From Anaspis maculata (lineage: Eukaryota; Arthropoda; Insecta; Coleoptera; Scraptiidae), in NCBI GenBank assembly GCA_949128115.1, contig CASBRS010000010.1:22001-86000 (forward strand): a DNA stretch of 64,000 bases, in the 5' to 3' direction. Shown piece after piece: positions 35,301 to 48,307 of this stretch. The notes below the pieces were generated by a model, which saw nothing but the letters and a program-made list of their open reading frames with translations, was not told where the DNA came from and searched no databases. How positions within the stretch are numbered: position 1 is the stretch's first letter; each line of letters begins with the position of its first letter. A program made the position numbers and the translations under genes.

Positions 35301-37523
35301 GTCGATTTTCAAGTTCTCGAGCAGAGTTCTCGCGGCGTCCCGTTCTGCTTTTTCTTTCTCCATGTCTTTTTTGTTGCTGTTCCAGAGATTCACCAGGAAG
35401 ATTCGCGTTCTGAGATCGCGAGCCGTCTTCAGTTTCTGTCGCAAGCTCCGGTCCCAAGTGGTGAGCATTCGCCAGCGTAAGTCCGATGATCGCGTCGAGG
35501 TGTTCATTTTCGCGTCTGCTCTCTTAGCCGGCGTTGAGAAAAATGACCGAGACCTGGGACAAACCGGCCCGACGTCTACCTGCGGCCCGGTCGATTTCGG
35601 CCGGCAGGTGGCGTCCGTTTCGAACGATTCGGGGAAAATCGGAAGAAAAGATAAAAGCCGGCCCCCGGGGGCCTTTGTCTTTGTTTTGACGCTTTCAGAC
35701 TCGATACAAACCGGCCCGACGCGTCTACCTGCGGCTTGGCCGATCTCGGCCGGCAGATGGCGTCCGTATCGAACGAATCGGGGAAAATCAGAAAAAAAAA
35801 TAAAAGCCGGCCCCCGGGGGCCTTTGTCTCCGTTTTCCCGCTTTCCCGTCAGCTTCGTCGTCGTTCGCTCTTCGGTTTCTCTTTTTCGCTCATTCCGTGT
35901 TGCGGTCGTCGATTTTCAAGTTCTCGAGCAGAGTTCTCGCGGCGTCCCGTTCTGCTTTTTCTTTCTCCATGTCTTTTTTGTTGCTGTTCCAGAGATTCAC
36001 CAGGAAGATTCGCGTTCTGAGATCGCGAGCCGTCTTCAGTTTCTGTCGCAAGCTCCGGTCCCAAGTGGTGAGCATTCGCCAGCGTAAGTCCGATGATCGC
36101 GTCGAGGTGTTCATTTTCGCGTCTGCTCTCTTAGCCGGCGTTGAGAAAAATGACCGAGACCTGGGACAAACCGGCCCGACGTCTACCTGCGGCCCGGTCG
36201 ATTTCGGCCGGCAGGTGGCGTCCGTTTCGAACGATTCGGAGAAAATCGGAAGAAAAGATAAAAGCCGGCCCCCGGGGGCCTTTGTCTTTGTTTTGACGCT
36301 TTCAGACTCGATACAAAGCGGCCCGACGCGTCTACCTGCGGCTTGGCCGATCTCGGCCGGCAGATGGCGTCCGTATCGAACGATTCGGAGAAAATCGGAT
36401 GAAAAAATAAAAGCCGGCCCCCGGGGGCTTTTGTCTTTGTTTTGACGCTTGCAGACTCGATACAAACCGTCCCGACGCGTCTACCTGCGGCTTGGCCGAT
36501 CTCGGCCGGCAGATGGCGTCCGTATCGAACGAATCGGAGAAAATCAGAAAAAAGAAATGAAAGCCGGCCCCCGGGGGCCTTTGTCTCCTTTTTCCCGCTT
36601 TCCCGTCAGCTTCGTCGTCGTTCGCTCTTCGGTTTCTCTTTTTCGCTCATTCCGTGTTGCGGTCGTCGATTTTCAAGTTCTCGAGCAGAGTTCTCGCGGC
36701 GTCCCGTTCTGCTTTTTCTTTCTCCATGTCTTTTTTGTTGCTGTTCCAGAGATTCACCAGGAAGATTCGCGTTCTGAGATCGCGAGCCGTCTTCAGTTTC
36801 TGTCGCAAGCTCCGGTCCCAAGTGGTGAGCATTCGCCAGCGTAAGTCCGATGATCGCGTCGAGGTGTTCATTTTCGCGTCTGCTCTCTTAGCCGGCGTTG
36901 AGAAAAATGACCGAGACCTGGGACAAACCGGCCCGACGTCTACCTGCGGCCCGGTCGATTTCGGCCGGCAGGTGGCGTCCGTTTCGAACGATTCGGGGAA
37001 AATCGGAAGAAAAGATAAAAGCCGGCCCCCGGGGGCCTTTGTCTTTGTTTTGACGCTTTCAGACTCGATACAAACCGGCCCGACGCGTCTACCTGCGGCT
37101 TGGCCGATCTCGGCCGGCAGATGGCGTCCGTATCGAACGAATCGGGGAAAATCAGAAAAAAAAATAAAAGCCGGCCCCCGGGGGCCTTTGTCTCCGTTTT
37201 CCCGCTTTCCCGTCAGCTTCGTCGTCGTTCGCTCTTCGGTTTCTCTTTTTCGCTCATTCCGTGTTGCGGTCGTCGATTTTCAAGTTCTCGAGCAGAGTTC
37301 TCGCGGCGTCCCGTTCTGCTTTTTCTTTCTCCATGTCTTTTTTGTTGCTGTTCCAGAGATTCACCAGGAAGATTCGCGTTCTGAGATCGCGAGCCGTCTT
37401 CAGTTTCTGTCGCAAGCTCCGGTCCCAAGTGGTGAGCATTCGCCAGCGTAAGTCCGATGATCGCGTCGAGGTGTTCATTTTCGCGTCTGCTCTCTTAGCC
37501 GGCGTTGAGAAAAATGACCGAGA
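29340..37523 (+). repeat. Higher-order repeat: six 1364 bp dimers (757 + 607)
   Basis: Starts at 29340, 30704, 32068, 33432, 34796 and 36160. A 2728 bp (two-dimer) pattern is also visible: aaaaaatagaag occurs at about 29583 and 32311, and gattgcg at about 30034 and 32762. The gattgcg variant recurs one dimer later at about 34126, and the spacer ggaaaaaaagataaaag is shared by units 32825 and 34189. Confidence 0.85.
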
Positions 37524-39037
37524 CCTGGGACAAACCGGCCCGACGTCTACCTGCGGCCCGGTCGATTTCGGCCGGCAGGTGGCGTCCGTTTCGAACGATT
37601 CGGAGAAAATCGGAAGAAAAGATAAAAGCCGGCCCCCGGGGGCCTTTGTCTTTGTTTTGACGCTTTCAGACTCGATACAAAGCGGCCCGACGCGTCTACC
37701 TGCGGCTTGGCCGATCTCGGCCGGCAGATGGCGTCCGTATCGAACGATTCGGAGAAAATCGGATGAAAAAATAAAAGCCGGCCCCCGGGGGCTTTTGTCT
37801 TTGTTTTGACGCTTGCAGACTCGATACAAACCGTCCCGACGCGTCTACCTGCGGCTTGGCCGATCTCGGCCGGCAGATGGCGTCCGTATCGAACGAATCG
37901 GAGAAAATCAGAAAAAAGAAATGAAAGCCGGCCCCCGGGGGCCTTTGTCTCCTTTTTCCCGCTTTCCCGTCAGCTTCGTCGTCGTTCGCTCTTCGGTTTC
38001 TCTTTTTCGCTCATTCCGTGTTGCGGTCGTCGATTTTTAAGTTCTCGAGCAGAGTTCTCGCGGCGTCCCGTTCTGCTTTTTCTTTCTCCATGTCTTTTTT
38101 GTTGCTGTTCCAGAGATTCACCAGGAAGATTCGCGTTCTGAGATCGCGAGCCGTCTTCAGTTTCTGTCGCAAGCTCCGGTCCCAAGTGGTGAGCATTCGC
38201 CAGCGTAAGTCCGATGATCGCGTCGAGGTGTTCATTTTCGCGTCTGCTCTCTTAGCCGGCGTTGAGAAAAATGACCGAGACCTGGGACAAACCGGCCCGA
38301 CGTCTACCTGCGGCCCGGTCGATTTCGGCCGGCAGGTGGCGTCCGTTTCGAACGATTCGGAGAAAATCGGAAGAAAAGATAAAAGCCGGCCCCCGGGGGC
38401 CTTTGTCTTTGTTTTGACGCTTTCAGACTCGATACAAAGCGGCCCGACGCGTCTACCTGCGGCTTGGCCGATCTCGGCCGGCAGATGGCGTCCGTATCGA
38501 ACGATTCGGAGAAAATCGGATGAAAAAATAAAAGCCGGCCCCCGGGGGCTTTTGTCTTTGTTTTGACGCTTGCAGACTCGATACAAACCGTCCCGACGCG
38601 TCTACCTGCGGCTTGGCCGATCTCGGCCGGCAGATGGCGTCCGTATCGAACGAATCGGAGAAAATCAGAAAAAAGAAATGAAAGCCTGCCCCCGGGGGCC
38701 TTTGTCTCCTTTTTCCCGCTTTCCCGTCAGCTTCGTCGTCGTTCGCTCTTCGGTTTCTCTTTTTCGCTCATTCCGTGTTGCGGTCGTCGATTTTCAAGTT
38801 CTCGAGCAGAGTTCTCGCGGCGTCCCGTTCTGCTTTTTCTTTCTCCATGTCTTTTTTGTTGCTGTTCCAGAGATTCACCAGGAAGATTCGCGTTCTGAGA
38901 TCGCGAGCCGTCTTCAGTTTCTGTCGCAAGCTCCGGTCCCAAGTGGTGAGCATTCGCCAGCGTAAGTCCGATGATCGCGTCGAGGTGTTCATTTTCGCGT
39001 CTGCTCTCTTAGCCGGCGTTGAGAAAAATGACCGAGA

Positions 39038-39794
39038 CCTGGGACAAACCGGCCCGACGTCTACCTGCGGCCCGGTCGATTTCGGCCGGCAGGTGGCGTC
39101 CGTTTCGAACGATTCGGAGAAAATCGGAAGAAAAGATAAAAGCCGGCCCCCGGGGGCCTTTGTCTTTGTTTTGACGCTTTCAGACTCGATACAAAGCGGC
39201 CCGACGCGTCTACCTGCGGCTTGGCCGATCTCGGCCGGCAGATGGCGTCCGTATCGAACGATTCGGAGAAAATCGGATGAAAAAATAAAAGCCGGCCTCC
39301 GGGGGCTTTTGTCTTTGTTTTGACGCTTGCAGACTCGATACAAACCGTCCCGACGCGTCTACCTGCGGCTTGGCCGATCTCGGCCGGCAGATGGCGTCCG
39401 TATCGAACGAATCGGAGAAAATCAGAAAAAAGAAATAAAAGCCGGCCCCCGGGGGCCTTTGTCTCCTTTTTCCCGCTTTCCCGTCAGCTCCGTCGTCGTT
39501 CGCTCTTCGGTTTCTCTTTTTCGCTCATTCCGTGTTGCGGTCGTCGATTTTCAAGTTCTCGAGCAGAGTTCTCGCGGCGTCCCGTTCTGCTTTTTCTTTC
39601 TCCATGTCTTTTTTGTTGCTGTTCCAGAGATTCACCAGTAAGATTCGCGTTCTGAGATCGCGGGCCGTCTTCAGTTTCTGTCGCAAGCTCCGGTCCCAAG
39701 TGGTGAGCATTCGCCAGCGTAAGTCCGATGATCGCGTCGAGGTGTTCATTTTCGCGTCTGCTCTCTTAGCCGGCGTTGAGATAAATGACCGAGA
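39038..39794 (+). repeat. Distant copy of unit 27975-28731
   Basis: Shares with unit 27975 two private changes, both at an offset of 11063 bp: T inside the GC palindrome (28235 and 39298) and C in cagctccgtcg (28427 and 39490). Neighbouring units in both places have atgaaagcc in place of ataaaagcc before the c palindrome. The copy then gained its own changes at about 39639 and 39663. Confidence 0.75.
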
Positions 39795-41159
39795 CCTGGG
39801 ACAAACCGGCCCGACGTCTACCTGCGGCCCGGTCGATTTCGGCCGGCAGGTGGCGTCCGTTTCGAACGATTCGGAGAAAATCGGAAGAAAAGATAAAAGC
39901 CGGCTCCCGGGGGCCTTTGTCTTTGTTTTGACGCTTTCAGACTCGATACAAACCGGCCCGACGCGTCTACCTGCGGCTTGGCCGATCTCGGCCGGCAGAT
40001 GGCGTCCGTATCGAACGATTCGGAGAAAATCGGATGAAAAAATAAAAGCCGGCCCCCGGGGGCTTTTGTCTTTGTTTTGACGCTTGCAGACTCGATACAA
40101 ACCGTCCCGACGCGTCTACCTGCGGCTTGGCCGATCTCGGCCGGCAGATGGCGTCCGTATCGAACGAATCGGAGAAAATCAGAAAAAAAAAATAAAAGCC
40201 GGCCCCCGGGGGCCTTTGTCTCCGTTTTTCCGCTTTCCCGTCAGCTTCGTCGTCGTTCGCTCTTCGGTTTCTCTTTTTCGCTCATTCCGTGTTGCGGTCG
40301 TCGATTTTCAAGTTCTCGAGCAGAGTTCTCGCGGCGTCCCGTTCTGCTTTTTCTTTCTCCATGTCTTTTTTGTTGCTGTTCCAGAGATTCACCAGGAAGA
40401 TTCGCGTTCTGAGATCGCGAGCCGTCTTCAGTTTCTGTCGCAAGCTCCGGTCCCAAGTGGTGAGCATTTGCCAGCGTAAGTCCGATGATCGCGTCGAGGT
40501 GTTCATTTTCGCGTCTGCTCTCTTAGCCGGCGTTGAGAAAAATGACCGAGACCTGGGACAAACCGGCCCGACGTCCACCTGCGGCCCGGTCGATTTCGGC
40601 CGGCAGGTGGCGTCCGTTTCGAACGATTCGGAGAAAATCGGAAGAAAAGATAAAAGCCGGCCCCCGGGGGCCTTTGTCTTTGTTTTGACGCTTGCAGACT
40701 CGATACAAACCGTCCCGACGCGTCTACCTGCGGCTTGGCCGATCTCGGCCGGCAGATGGCGTCCGTATCGAACGAATCGGAGAAAATCAGAAAAAAGAAA
40801 TAAAAGCCGGCCCCCGGGGGCCTTTGTCTCCTTTTTCCCGCTTTCCCGTCAGCTTCGTCGTCGTTCGCTCTTTGGTTTCTCTTTTTCGCTCATTCCGTGT
40901 TGCGGTCGTCGATTTTCAAGTTCTCGAGCAGAGTTCTCGCGGCGTCCCGTTCTGCTTTTTCTTTCTCCATGTCTTTTTTGTTGCTGTTCCAGAGATTCAC
41001 CAGGAAGATTCGCGTTCTGAGATCGCGAGCCGTCTTCAGTTTCTGTCGCAAGCTCCGGTCCCAAGTGGTGAGCATTCGCCAGCGTAAGTCCGATGATCGC
41101 GTCGAGGTGTTCATTTTCGCGTCTGCTCTCTTAGCCGGCGTTGAGATAAATGACCGAGT

Positions 41160-41766
41160 CCTGGGACAAACCGGCCCGACGTCTACCTGCGGCCCGGTCG
41201 ATTTCGGCCGGCAGGTGGCGTCCGTTTCGAACGATTCGGAGAAAATCGGAAGAAAAGATAAAAGCCGGCCCCCGGGGGCCTTTGTCTTTGTTTTGACGCT
41301 TTCAGACTCGATACAAACCGGCCCGACGCGTCTACCTGCGGCTTGGCCGATCTCGGCCGGCAGATGGCGTCCGTATCGAACGATTCGGAGAAAATCGGAT
41401 GAAAAAATAAAAGCCGGCCCCCGGGGGCTTTTGTCTCCTTTTTCCCGCTTTCCCGTCAGCTTCGTCGTCGTTCGCTCTTCGGTTTCTCTTTTTCGCTCAT
41501 TCCGTGTTGCGGTCGTCGATTTTCAAGTTCTCGAGCAGAGTTCTCGCGGCGTCCCGTTCTGCTTTTTCTTTCTCCATGTCTTTTTTGTTGCTGTTCCAGA
41601 GATTCACCAGGAAGATTCGCGTTCTGAGATCGCGAGCCGTCTTCAGTTTCTGTCGCAAGCTCCGGTCCCAAGTGGTGAGCATTCGCCAGCGTAAGTCCGA
41701 TGATCGCGTCGAGGTGTTCATTTTCGCGTCTGCTCTCTTAGCCGGCGTTGAGAAAAATGACCGAGA
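41160..41766 (+). repeat. Short unit of type 2: b/d hybrid (module lost between b and c palindromes)
   Basis: Modules a and b as in a long unit, but after the b palindrome with its gggggctttt end the sequence passes straight to tctcctttttcccg of d. The c first half is lost with the join at the palindrome. Same type at 42375, 44347, 49048 and 52682. Unit 31461 is a sister type in which the join lies left of the palindrome's right end (gggggcctttgtctccg). Confidence 0.8.
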
Positions 41767-44019
41767 CCTGGGACAAACCGGCCCGACGTCTACCTGCGGC
41801 CCGGTCGATTTCGGCCGGCAGGTGGCGTCCGTTTCGAACGATTCGGAGAAAATCGGAAGAAAAGATAAAAGCCGGCCCCCGGGGGCCTTTGTCTTTGTTT
41901 TGACGCTTTCAGACTCGATACAAACCGGCCCGACGCGTCTACCTGCGGCTTGGCCGATCTCGGCCGGCAGATGGCGTCCGTATCGAACGAATCGGGGAAA
42001 ATCAGAAAAAAAAAATAAAAGCCGGCCCCCGGGGGCCTTTGTCTCCGTTTTCCCGCTTTCCCGTCAGCTTCGTCGTCGTTCGCTCTTCGGTTTCTCTTTT
42101 TCGCTCATTCCGTGTTGCGGTCGTCGATTTTCAAGTTCTCGAGCAGAGTTCTCGCGGCGTCCCGTTCTGCTTTTTCTTTCTCCATGTCTTTTTTGTTGCT
42201 GTTCCAGAGATTCACCAGGAAGATTCGCGTTCTGAGATCGCGAGCCGTCTTCAGTTTCTGTCGCAAGCTCCGGTCCCAAGTGGTGAGCATTCGCCAGCGT
42301 AAGTCCGATGATCGCGTCGAGGTGTTCATTTTCGCGTCTGCTCTCTTAGCCGGCGTTGAGATAAATGACCGAGTCCTGGGACAAACCGGCCCGACGTCTA
42401 CCTGCGGCCCGGTCGATTTCGGCCGGCAGGTGGCGTCCGTTTCGAACGATTCGGAGAAAATCGGAAGAAAAGATAAAAGCCGGCCCCCGGGGGCCTTTGT
42501 CTTTGTTTTGACGCTTTCAGACTCGATACAAACCGGCCCGACGCGTCTACCTGCGGCTTGGCCGATCTCGGCCGGCAGATGGCGTCCGTATCGAACGATT
42601 CGGAGAAAATCGGATGAAAAAATAAAAGCCGGCCCCCGGGGGCTTTTGTCTCCTTTTTCCCGCTTTCCCGTCAGCTTCGTCGTCGTTCGCTCTTCGGTTT
42701 CTCTTTTTCGCTCATTCCGTGTTGCGGTCGTCGATTTTCAAGTTCTCGAGCAGAGTTCTCGCGGCGTCCCGTTCTGCTTTTTCTTTCTCCATGTCTTTTT
42801 TGTTGCTGTTCCAGAGATTCACCAGGAAGATTCGCGTTCTGAGATCGCGAGCCGTCTTCAGTTTCTGTCGCAAGCTCCGGTCCCAAGTGGTGAGCATTCG
42901 CCAGCGTAAGTCCGATGATCGCGTCGAGGTGTTCATTTTCGCGTCTGCTCTCTTAGCCGGCGTTGAGAAAAATGACCGAGACCTGGGACAAACCGGCCCG
43001 ACGTCTACCTGCGGCCCGGTCGATTTCGGCCGGCAGGTGGCGTCCGTTTCGAACGATTCGGAGAAAATCGGAAGAAAAGATAAAAGCCGGCCCCCGGGGG
43101 CCTTTGTCTTTGTTTTGACGCTTTCAGACTCGATACAAAGCGGCCCGACGCGTCTACCTGCGGCTTGGCCGATCTCGGCCGGCAGATGGCGTCCGTATCG
43201 AACGATTCGGAGAAAATCGGATGAAAAAATAAAAGCCGGCCCCCGGGGGCTTTTGTCTTTGTTTTGACGCTTGCAGACTCGATACAAACCGTCCCGACGC
43301 GTCTACCTGCGGCTTGGCCGATCTCGGCCGGCAGATGGCGTCCGTATCGAACGAATCGGAGAAAATCAGAAAAAAGAAATAAAAGCCGGCCCCCGGGGGC
43401 CTTTGTTTCCTTTTTCCCGCTTTCCCGTCAGCTTCGTCGTCGTTCGCTCTTCGGTTTCTCTTTTTCGCTCATTCCGTGTTGCGGTCGTCGATTTTCAAGT
43501 TCTCGAGCAGAGTTCTCGCGGCGTCCCGTTCTGCTTTTTCTTTCTCCATGTCTTTTTTGTTGCTGTTCCAGAGATTCACCAGGAAGATTCGCGTTCTGAG
43601 ATCGCGAGCCGTCTTCAGTTTCTGTCGCAAGCTCCGGTCCCAAGTGGTAAGCATTCGCCAGCGTAAGTCCGATGATCGCGTCGAGGTGTTCATTTTCGCG
43701 TCTGCTCTCTTAGCCGGCGTTGAGAAAAATGACCGAGACCTGGGACAAACCGGCCCGACGTCTACCTGCGGCCCGGTCGATTTCGGCCGGCAGGTGGCGT
43801 CCGTTTCGAACGATTCGGAGAAAATCGGAAGAAAAGATAAAAGCCGGCCCCCGGGGGCCTTTGTCTTTGTTTTGACGCTTGCAGACTCGATACAAACCGT
43901 CCCGACGCGTCTACCTGCGGCTTGGCCGATCTCGGCCGGCAGATGGCGTCCGTATCGAACGAATCGGAGAAAATCAGAAAAAAGAAATAAAAGCCGGCCC
44001 CCGGGGGCCTTTGTCTCCT

Positions 44020-47000
44020 TTTTCCCGCTTTCCCGTCAGCTTCGTCGTCGTTCGCTCTTCGGTTTCTCTTTTTCGCTCATTCCGTGTTGCGGTCGTCGAT
44101 TTTCAAGTTCTCGAGCAGAGTTCTCGCGGCGTCCCGTTCTGCTTTTTCTTTCTCCATGTCTTTTTTGTTGCTGTTCCAGAGATTCACCAGGAAGATTCGC
44201 GTTCTGAGATCGCGAGCCGTCTTCAGTTTCTGTCGCAAGCTCCGGTCCCAAGTGGTGAGCATTCGCCAGCGTAAGTCCGATGATCGCGTCGAGGTGTTCA
44301 TTTTCGCGTCTGCTCTCTTAGCCGGCGTTGAGATAAATGACCGAGTCCTGGGACAAACCGGCCCGACGTCTACCTGCGGCCCGGTCGATTTCGGCCGGCA
44401 GGTGGCGTCCGTTTCGAACGATTCGGAGAAAATCGGAAGAAAAGATAAAAGCCGGCCCCCGGGGGCCTTTGTCTTTGTTTTGACGCTTTCAGACTCGATA
44501 CAAACCGGCCCGACGCGTCTACCTGCGGCTTGGCCGATCTCGGCCGGCAGATGGCGTCCGTATCGAACGATTCGGAGAAAATCGGATGAAAAAATAAAAG
44601 CCGGCCCCCGGGGGCTTTTGTCTCCTTTTTCCCGCTTTCCCGTCAGCTTCGTCGTCGTTCGCTCTTCGGTTTCTCTTTTTCGCTCATTCCGTGTTGCGGT
44701 CGTCGATTTTCAAGTTCTCGAGCAGAGTTCTCGCGGCGTCCCGTTCTGCTTTTTCTTTCTCCATGTCTTTTTTGTTGCTGTTCCAGAGATTCACCAGGAA
44801 GATTCGCGTTCTGAGATCGCGAGCCGTCTTCAGTTTCTGTCGCAAGCTCCGGTCCCAAGTGGTGAGCATTCGCCAGCGTAAGTCCGATGATCGCGTCGAG
44901 GTGTTCATTTTCGCGTCTGCTCTCTTAGCCGGCGTTGAGAAAAATGACCGAGACCTGGGACAAACCGGCCCGACGTCTACCTGCGGCCCGGTCGATTTCG
45001 GCCGGCAGGTGGCGTCCGTTTCGAACGATTCGGAGAAAATCGGAAGAAAAGATAAAAGCCGGCCCCCGGGGGCCTTTGTCTTTGTTTTGACGCTTTCAGA
45101 CTCGATACAAACCGGCCCGACGCGTCTACCTGCGGCTTGGCCGATCTCGGCCGGCAGATGGCGTCCGTATCGAACGAATCGGGGAAAATCAGAAAAAAAA
45201 AATAAAAGCCGGCCCCCGGGGGCCTTTGTCTCCGTTTTCCCGCTTTCCCGTCAGCTTCGTCGTCGTTCGCTCTTCGGTTTCTCTTTTTCGCTCATTCCGT
45301 GTTGCGGTCGTCGATTTTCAAGTTCTCGAGCAGAGTTCTCGCGGCGTCCCGTTCTGCTTTTTCTTTCTCCATGTCTTTTTTGTTGCTGTTCCAGAGATTC
45401 ACCAGGAAGATTCGCGTTCTGAGATCGCGAGCCGTCTTCAGTATCTGTCGCAAGCTCCGGTCCCAAGTGGTGAGCATTCGCCAGCGTAAGTCCGATGATC
45501 GCGTCGAGGTGTTCATTTTCGCGTCTGCTCTCTTAGCCGGCGTTGAGATAAATGACCGAGTCCTGGGACAAACCGGCCCGACGTCTACCTGCGGCCCGGT
45601 CGATTTCGGCCGGCAGGTGGCGTCCGTTTCGAACGATTCGGAGAAAATCGGAAGAAAAGATAAAAGCCGGCCCCCGGGGGCCTTTGTCTTTGTTTTGACG
45701 CTTTCAGACTCGATACAAACCGGCCCGACGCGTCTACCTGCGGCTTGGCCGATCTCGGCCGGCAGATGGCGTCCGTATCGAACGATTCGGAGAAAATCGG
45801 ATGAAAAAATAAAAGCCGGCCCCCGGGGGCTTTTGTCTTTGTTTTGACGCTTGCAGACTCGATACAAACCGTCCCGACGCGTCTTCCTGCGGCTTGGCCG
45901 ATCTCGGCCGGCAGATGGCGTCCGTATCGAACGAATCGGAGAAAATCAGAAAAAAAAAATAAAAGCCGGCCCCCGGGGGCCTTTGTCTCCGTTTTTCCGC
46001 TTTTCCGTCAGCTTCGTCGTCGTTCGCTCTTCGGTTTCTCTTTTTTGCTCATTCCGTGTTGCGGTCGTCGATTTTCAAGTTCTCGAGCAGAGTTCTCGCG
46101 GCGTCCCGTTCTGCTTCTTCTTTCTCCATGTCTTTTTTGTTGCTGTTCCAGAGATTCACCAGGAAGATTCGCGTTCTGAGATCGCGGGCCGTCTTCAGTT
46201 TCTGTCGCAAGCTCCGGTCCCAAGTGGTGAGCATTCGCCAGCGTAAGTCCGATGATCGCGTCGAGGTGTTCATTTTCGCGTCTGCTCTCTTAGCCGGCGT
46301 TGAGAAAAATGACCGAGACCTGGGACAAACCGGCCCGACGTCTACCTGCGGCCCGGTCGATTTCGGCCGGCAGGTGGCGTCCGTTTCGAACGATTCGGAG
46401 AAAATCGGAAGAAAAGATAAAAGCCGGCCCCCGGGGGCCTTTGTCTTTGTTTTGACGCTTTCAGACTCGATACAAACCGGCCCGACGCGTCTACCTGCGG
46501 CTTGGCCGATCTCGGCCGGCAGATGGCGTCCGTATCGAACGATTCGGAGAAAATCGGATGAAAAAATAAAAGCCGGCCCCCGGGGGCTTTTGTCTTTGTT
46601 TTGACGCTTGCAGACTCGATACAAACCGTCCCGACGCGTCTACCTGCGGCTTGGCCGATCTCGGCCGGCAGATGGCGTCCGTATCGAACGAATCGGAGAA
46701 AATCAGAAAAAAAAAATAAAAGCCGGCCCCCGGGGGCCTTTGTCTCCTTTTTCCCGCTTTCCCGTCAGCTTCGTCGTCGTTCGCTCTTCGGTTTCTCTTT
46801 TACGCTCATTCCGTGTTGCGGTCGTCGATTTTCAAGTTCTCGAGCAGAGTTCTCGCGGCGTCCCGTTCTGCTTTTTCTTTCTCCATGTCTTTTTTGTTGC
46901 TGTTCCAGAGATTCACCAGGAAGATTCGCGTTCTGAGATCGCGAGCCGTCTTCAGTTTCTGTCGCAAGCTCCGGTCCCAAGTGGTGAGCATTCGCCAGCG

Positions 47001-48307
47001 TAAGTCCGATGATCGCGTCGAGGTGTTCATTTTCGCGTCTGCTCTCTTAGCCGGCGTTGAGATAAATGACCGAGTCCTGGGACAAACCGGCCCGACGTCT
47101 ACCTGCGGCCCGGTCGATTTCGGCCGGCAGGTGGCGTCCGTTTCGAACGATTCGGAGAAAATCGGAAGAAAAGATAAAAGCCGGCCCCCGGGGGCCTTTG
47201 TCTTTGTTTTGACGCTTTCAGACTCGATACAAACCGGCCCGACGCGTCTACCTGCGGCTTGGCCGATCTCGGCCGGCAGATGGCGTCCGTATCGAACGAA
47301 TCGGGGAAAATCAGAAAAAAAAAATAAAAGCAGGCCCCCGGGGGCCTTTGTCTCCGTTTTCCCGCTTTCCCGTCAGCTTCGTCGTCGTTCGCTCTCCGGT
47401 TTCTCTTTTTCGCTCATTCCGTGTTGCGGTCGTCGATTTTCAAGTTCTTGAGCAGAGTTCTCGCGGCGTCCCGTTCTGCTTTTTCTTTCTCCATGTCTTT
47501 TTTGTTGCTGTTCCAGAGATTCACCAGGAAGATTCGCGTTCTGAGATCGCGAGCCGTCTTCAGTTTCTGTCGCAAGCTCCGGTCCCAAGTGGTGAGCATT
47601 CGCCAGCGTAAGTCCGATGATCGCGTCGAGGTGTTCATTTTCGCGTCTGCTCTCTTAGCCGGCGTTGAGATAAATGACCGAGTCCTGGGACAAACCGGCC
47701 CGACGTCTACCTGCGGCCCGGTCGATTTCGGCCGGCAGGTGGCGTCCGTTTCGAACGATTCGGAGAAAATCGGAAGAAAAGATAAAAGCCGGCCCCGGGG
47801 GCCTTTGTCTTTGTTTTGACGCTTTCAGACTCGATACAAACCGGCCCGACGCGTCTACCTGCGGCTTGGCCGATCTCGGCCGGCAGATGACGTCCGTATC
47901 GAACGATTCGGAGAAAATCGGATGAAAAAATAAAAGCCGGCCCCCGGGGGCTTTTGTCTTTGTTTTGACGCTTGCAGACTCGATACAAACCGTCCCGACG
48001 CGTCTACCTGCGGCTTGGCCGATCTCGGCCGGCAGATGGCGTCCGTATCGAACGAATCGGAGAAAATCAGAAAAAAAAAATAAAAGCCGGCCCCCGGGGG
48101 CCTTTGTCTCCGTTTTTCCGCTTTCCCGTCAGCTTCGTCGTCGTTCGCTCTTCGGTTTCTCTTTTTCGCTCATTCCGTGTTGCGGTCGTCGATTTTCAAG
48201 TTCTCGAGCAGAGTTCTCGCGGCGTCCCGTTCTGCTTTTTCTTTCTCCATGTCTTTTTTGTTGCTGTTCCAGAGATTCACCAGGAAGATTCGCGTTCTGA
48301 GATCGCG
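44020..48307 (+). repeat. Segmental duplication of about 4.3 kb, first copy (second at 52355-56642)
   Basis: Unit starts 44347, 44954, 45562, 46319, 47076, 47684 and 48440 each recur exactly 8335 bp later. So do private variants: cagtatctg, gcgtcttcctg, cttcttctttctcc, ctcttttacgctc, aaagcaggcc, ttcttgagc, the one-base-deleted palindrome and gatgacgtcc. I noticed one difference (C at 47396, T at 55731) before the match ends at 48308/56643 (gcgagcc against gcgggcc). Confidence 0.85.
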
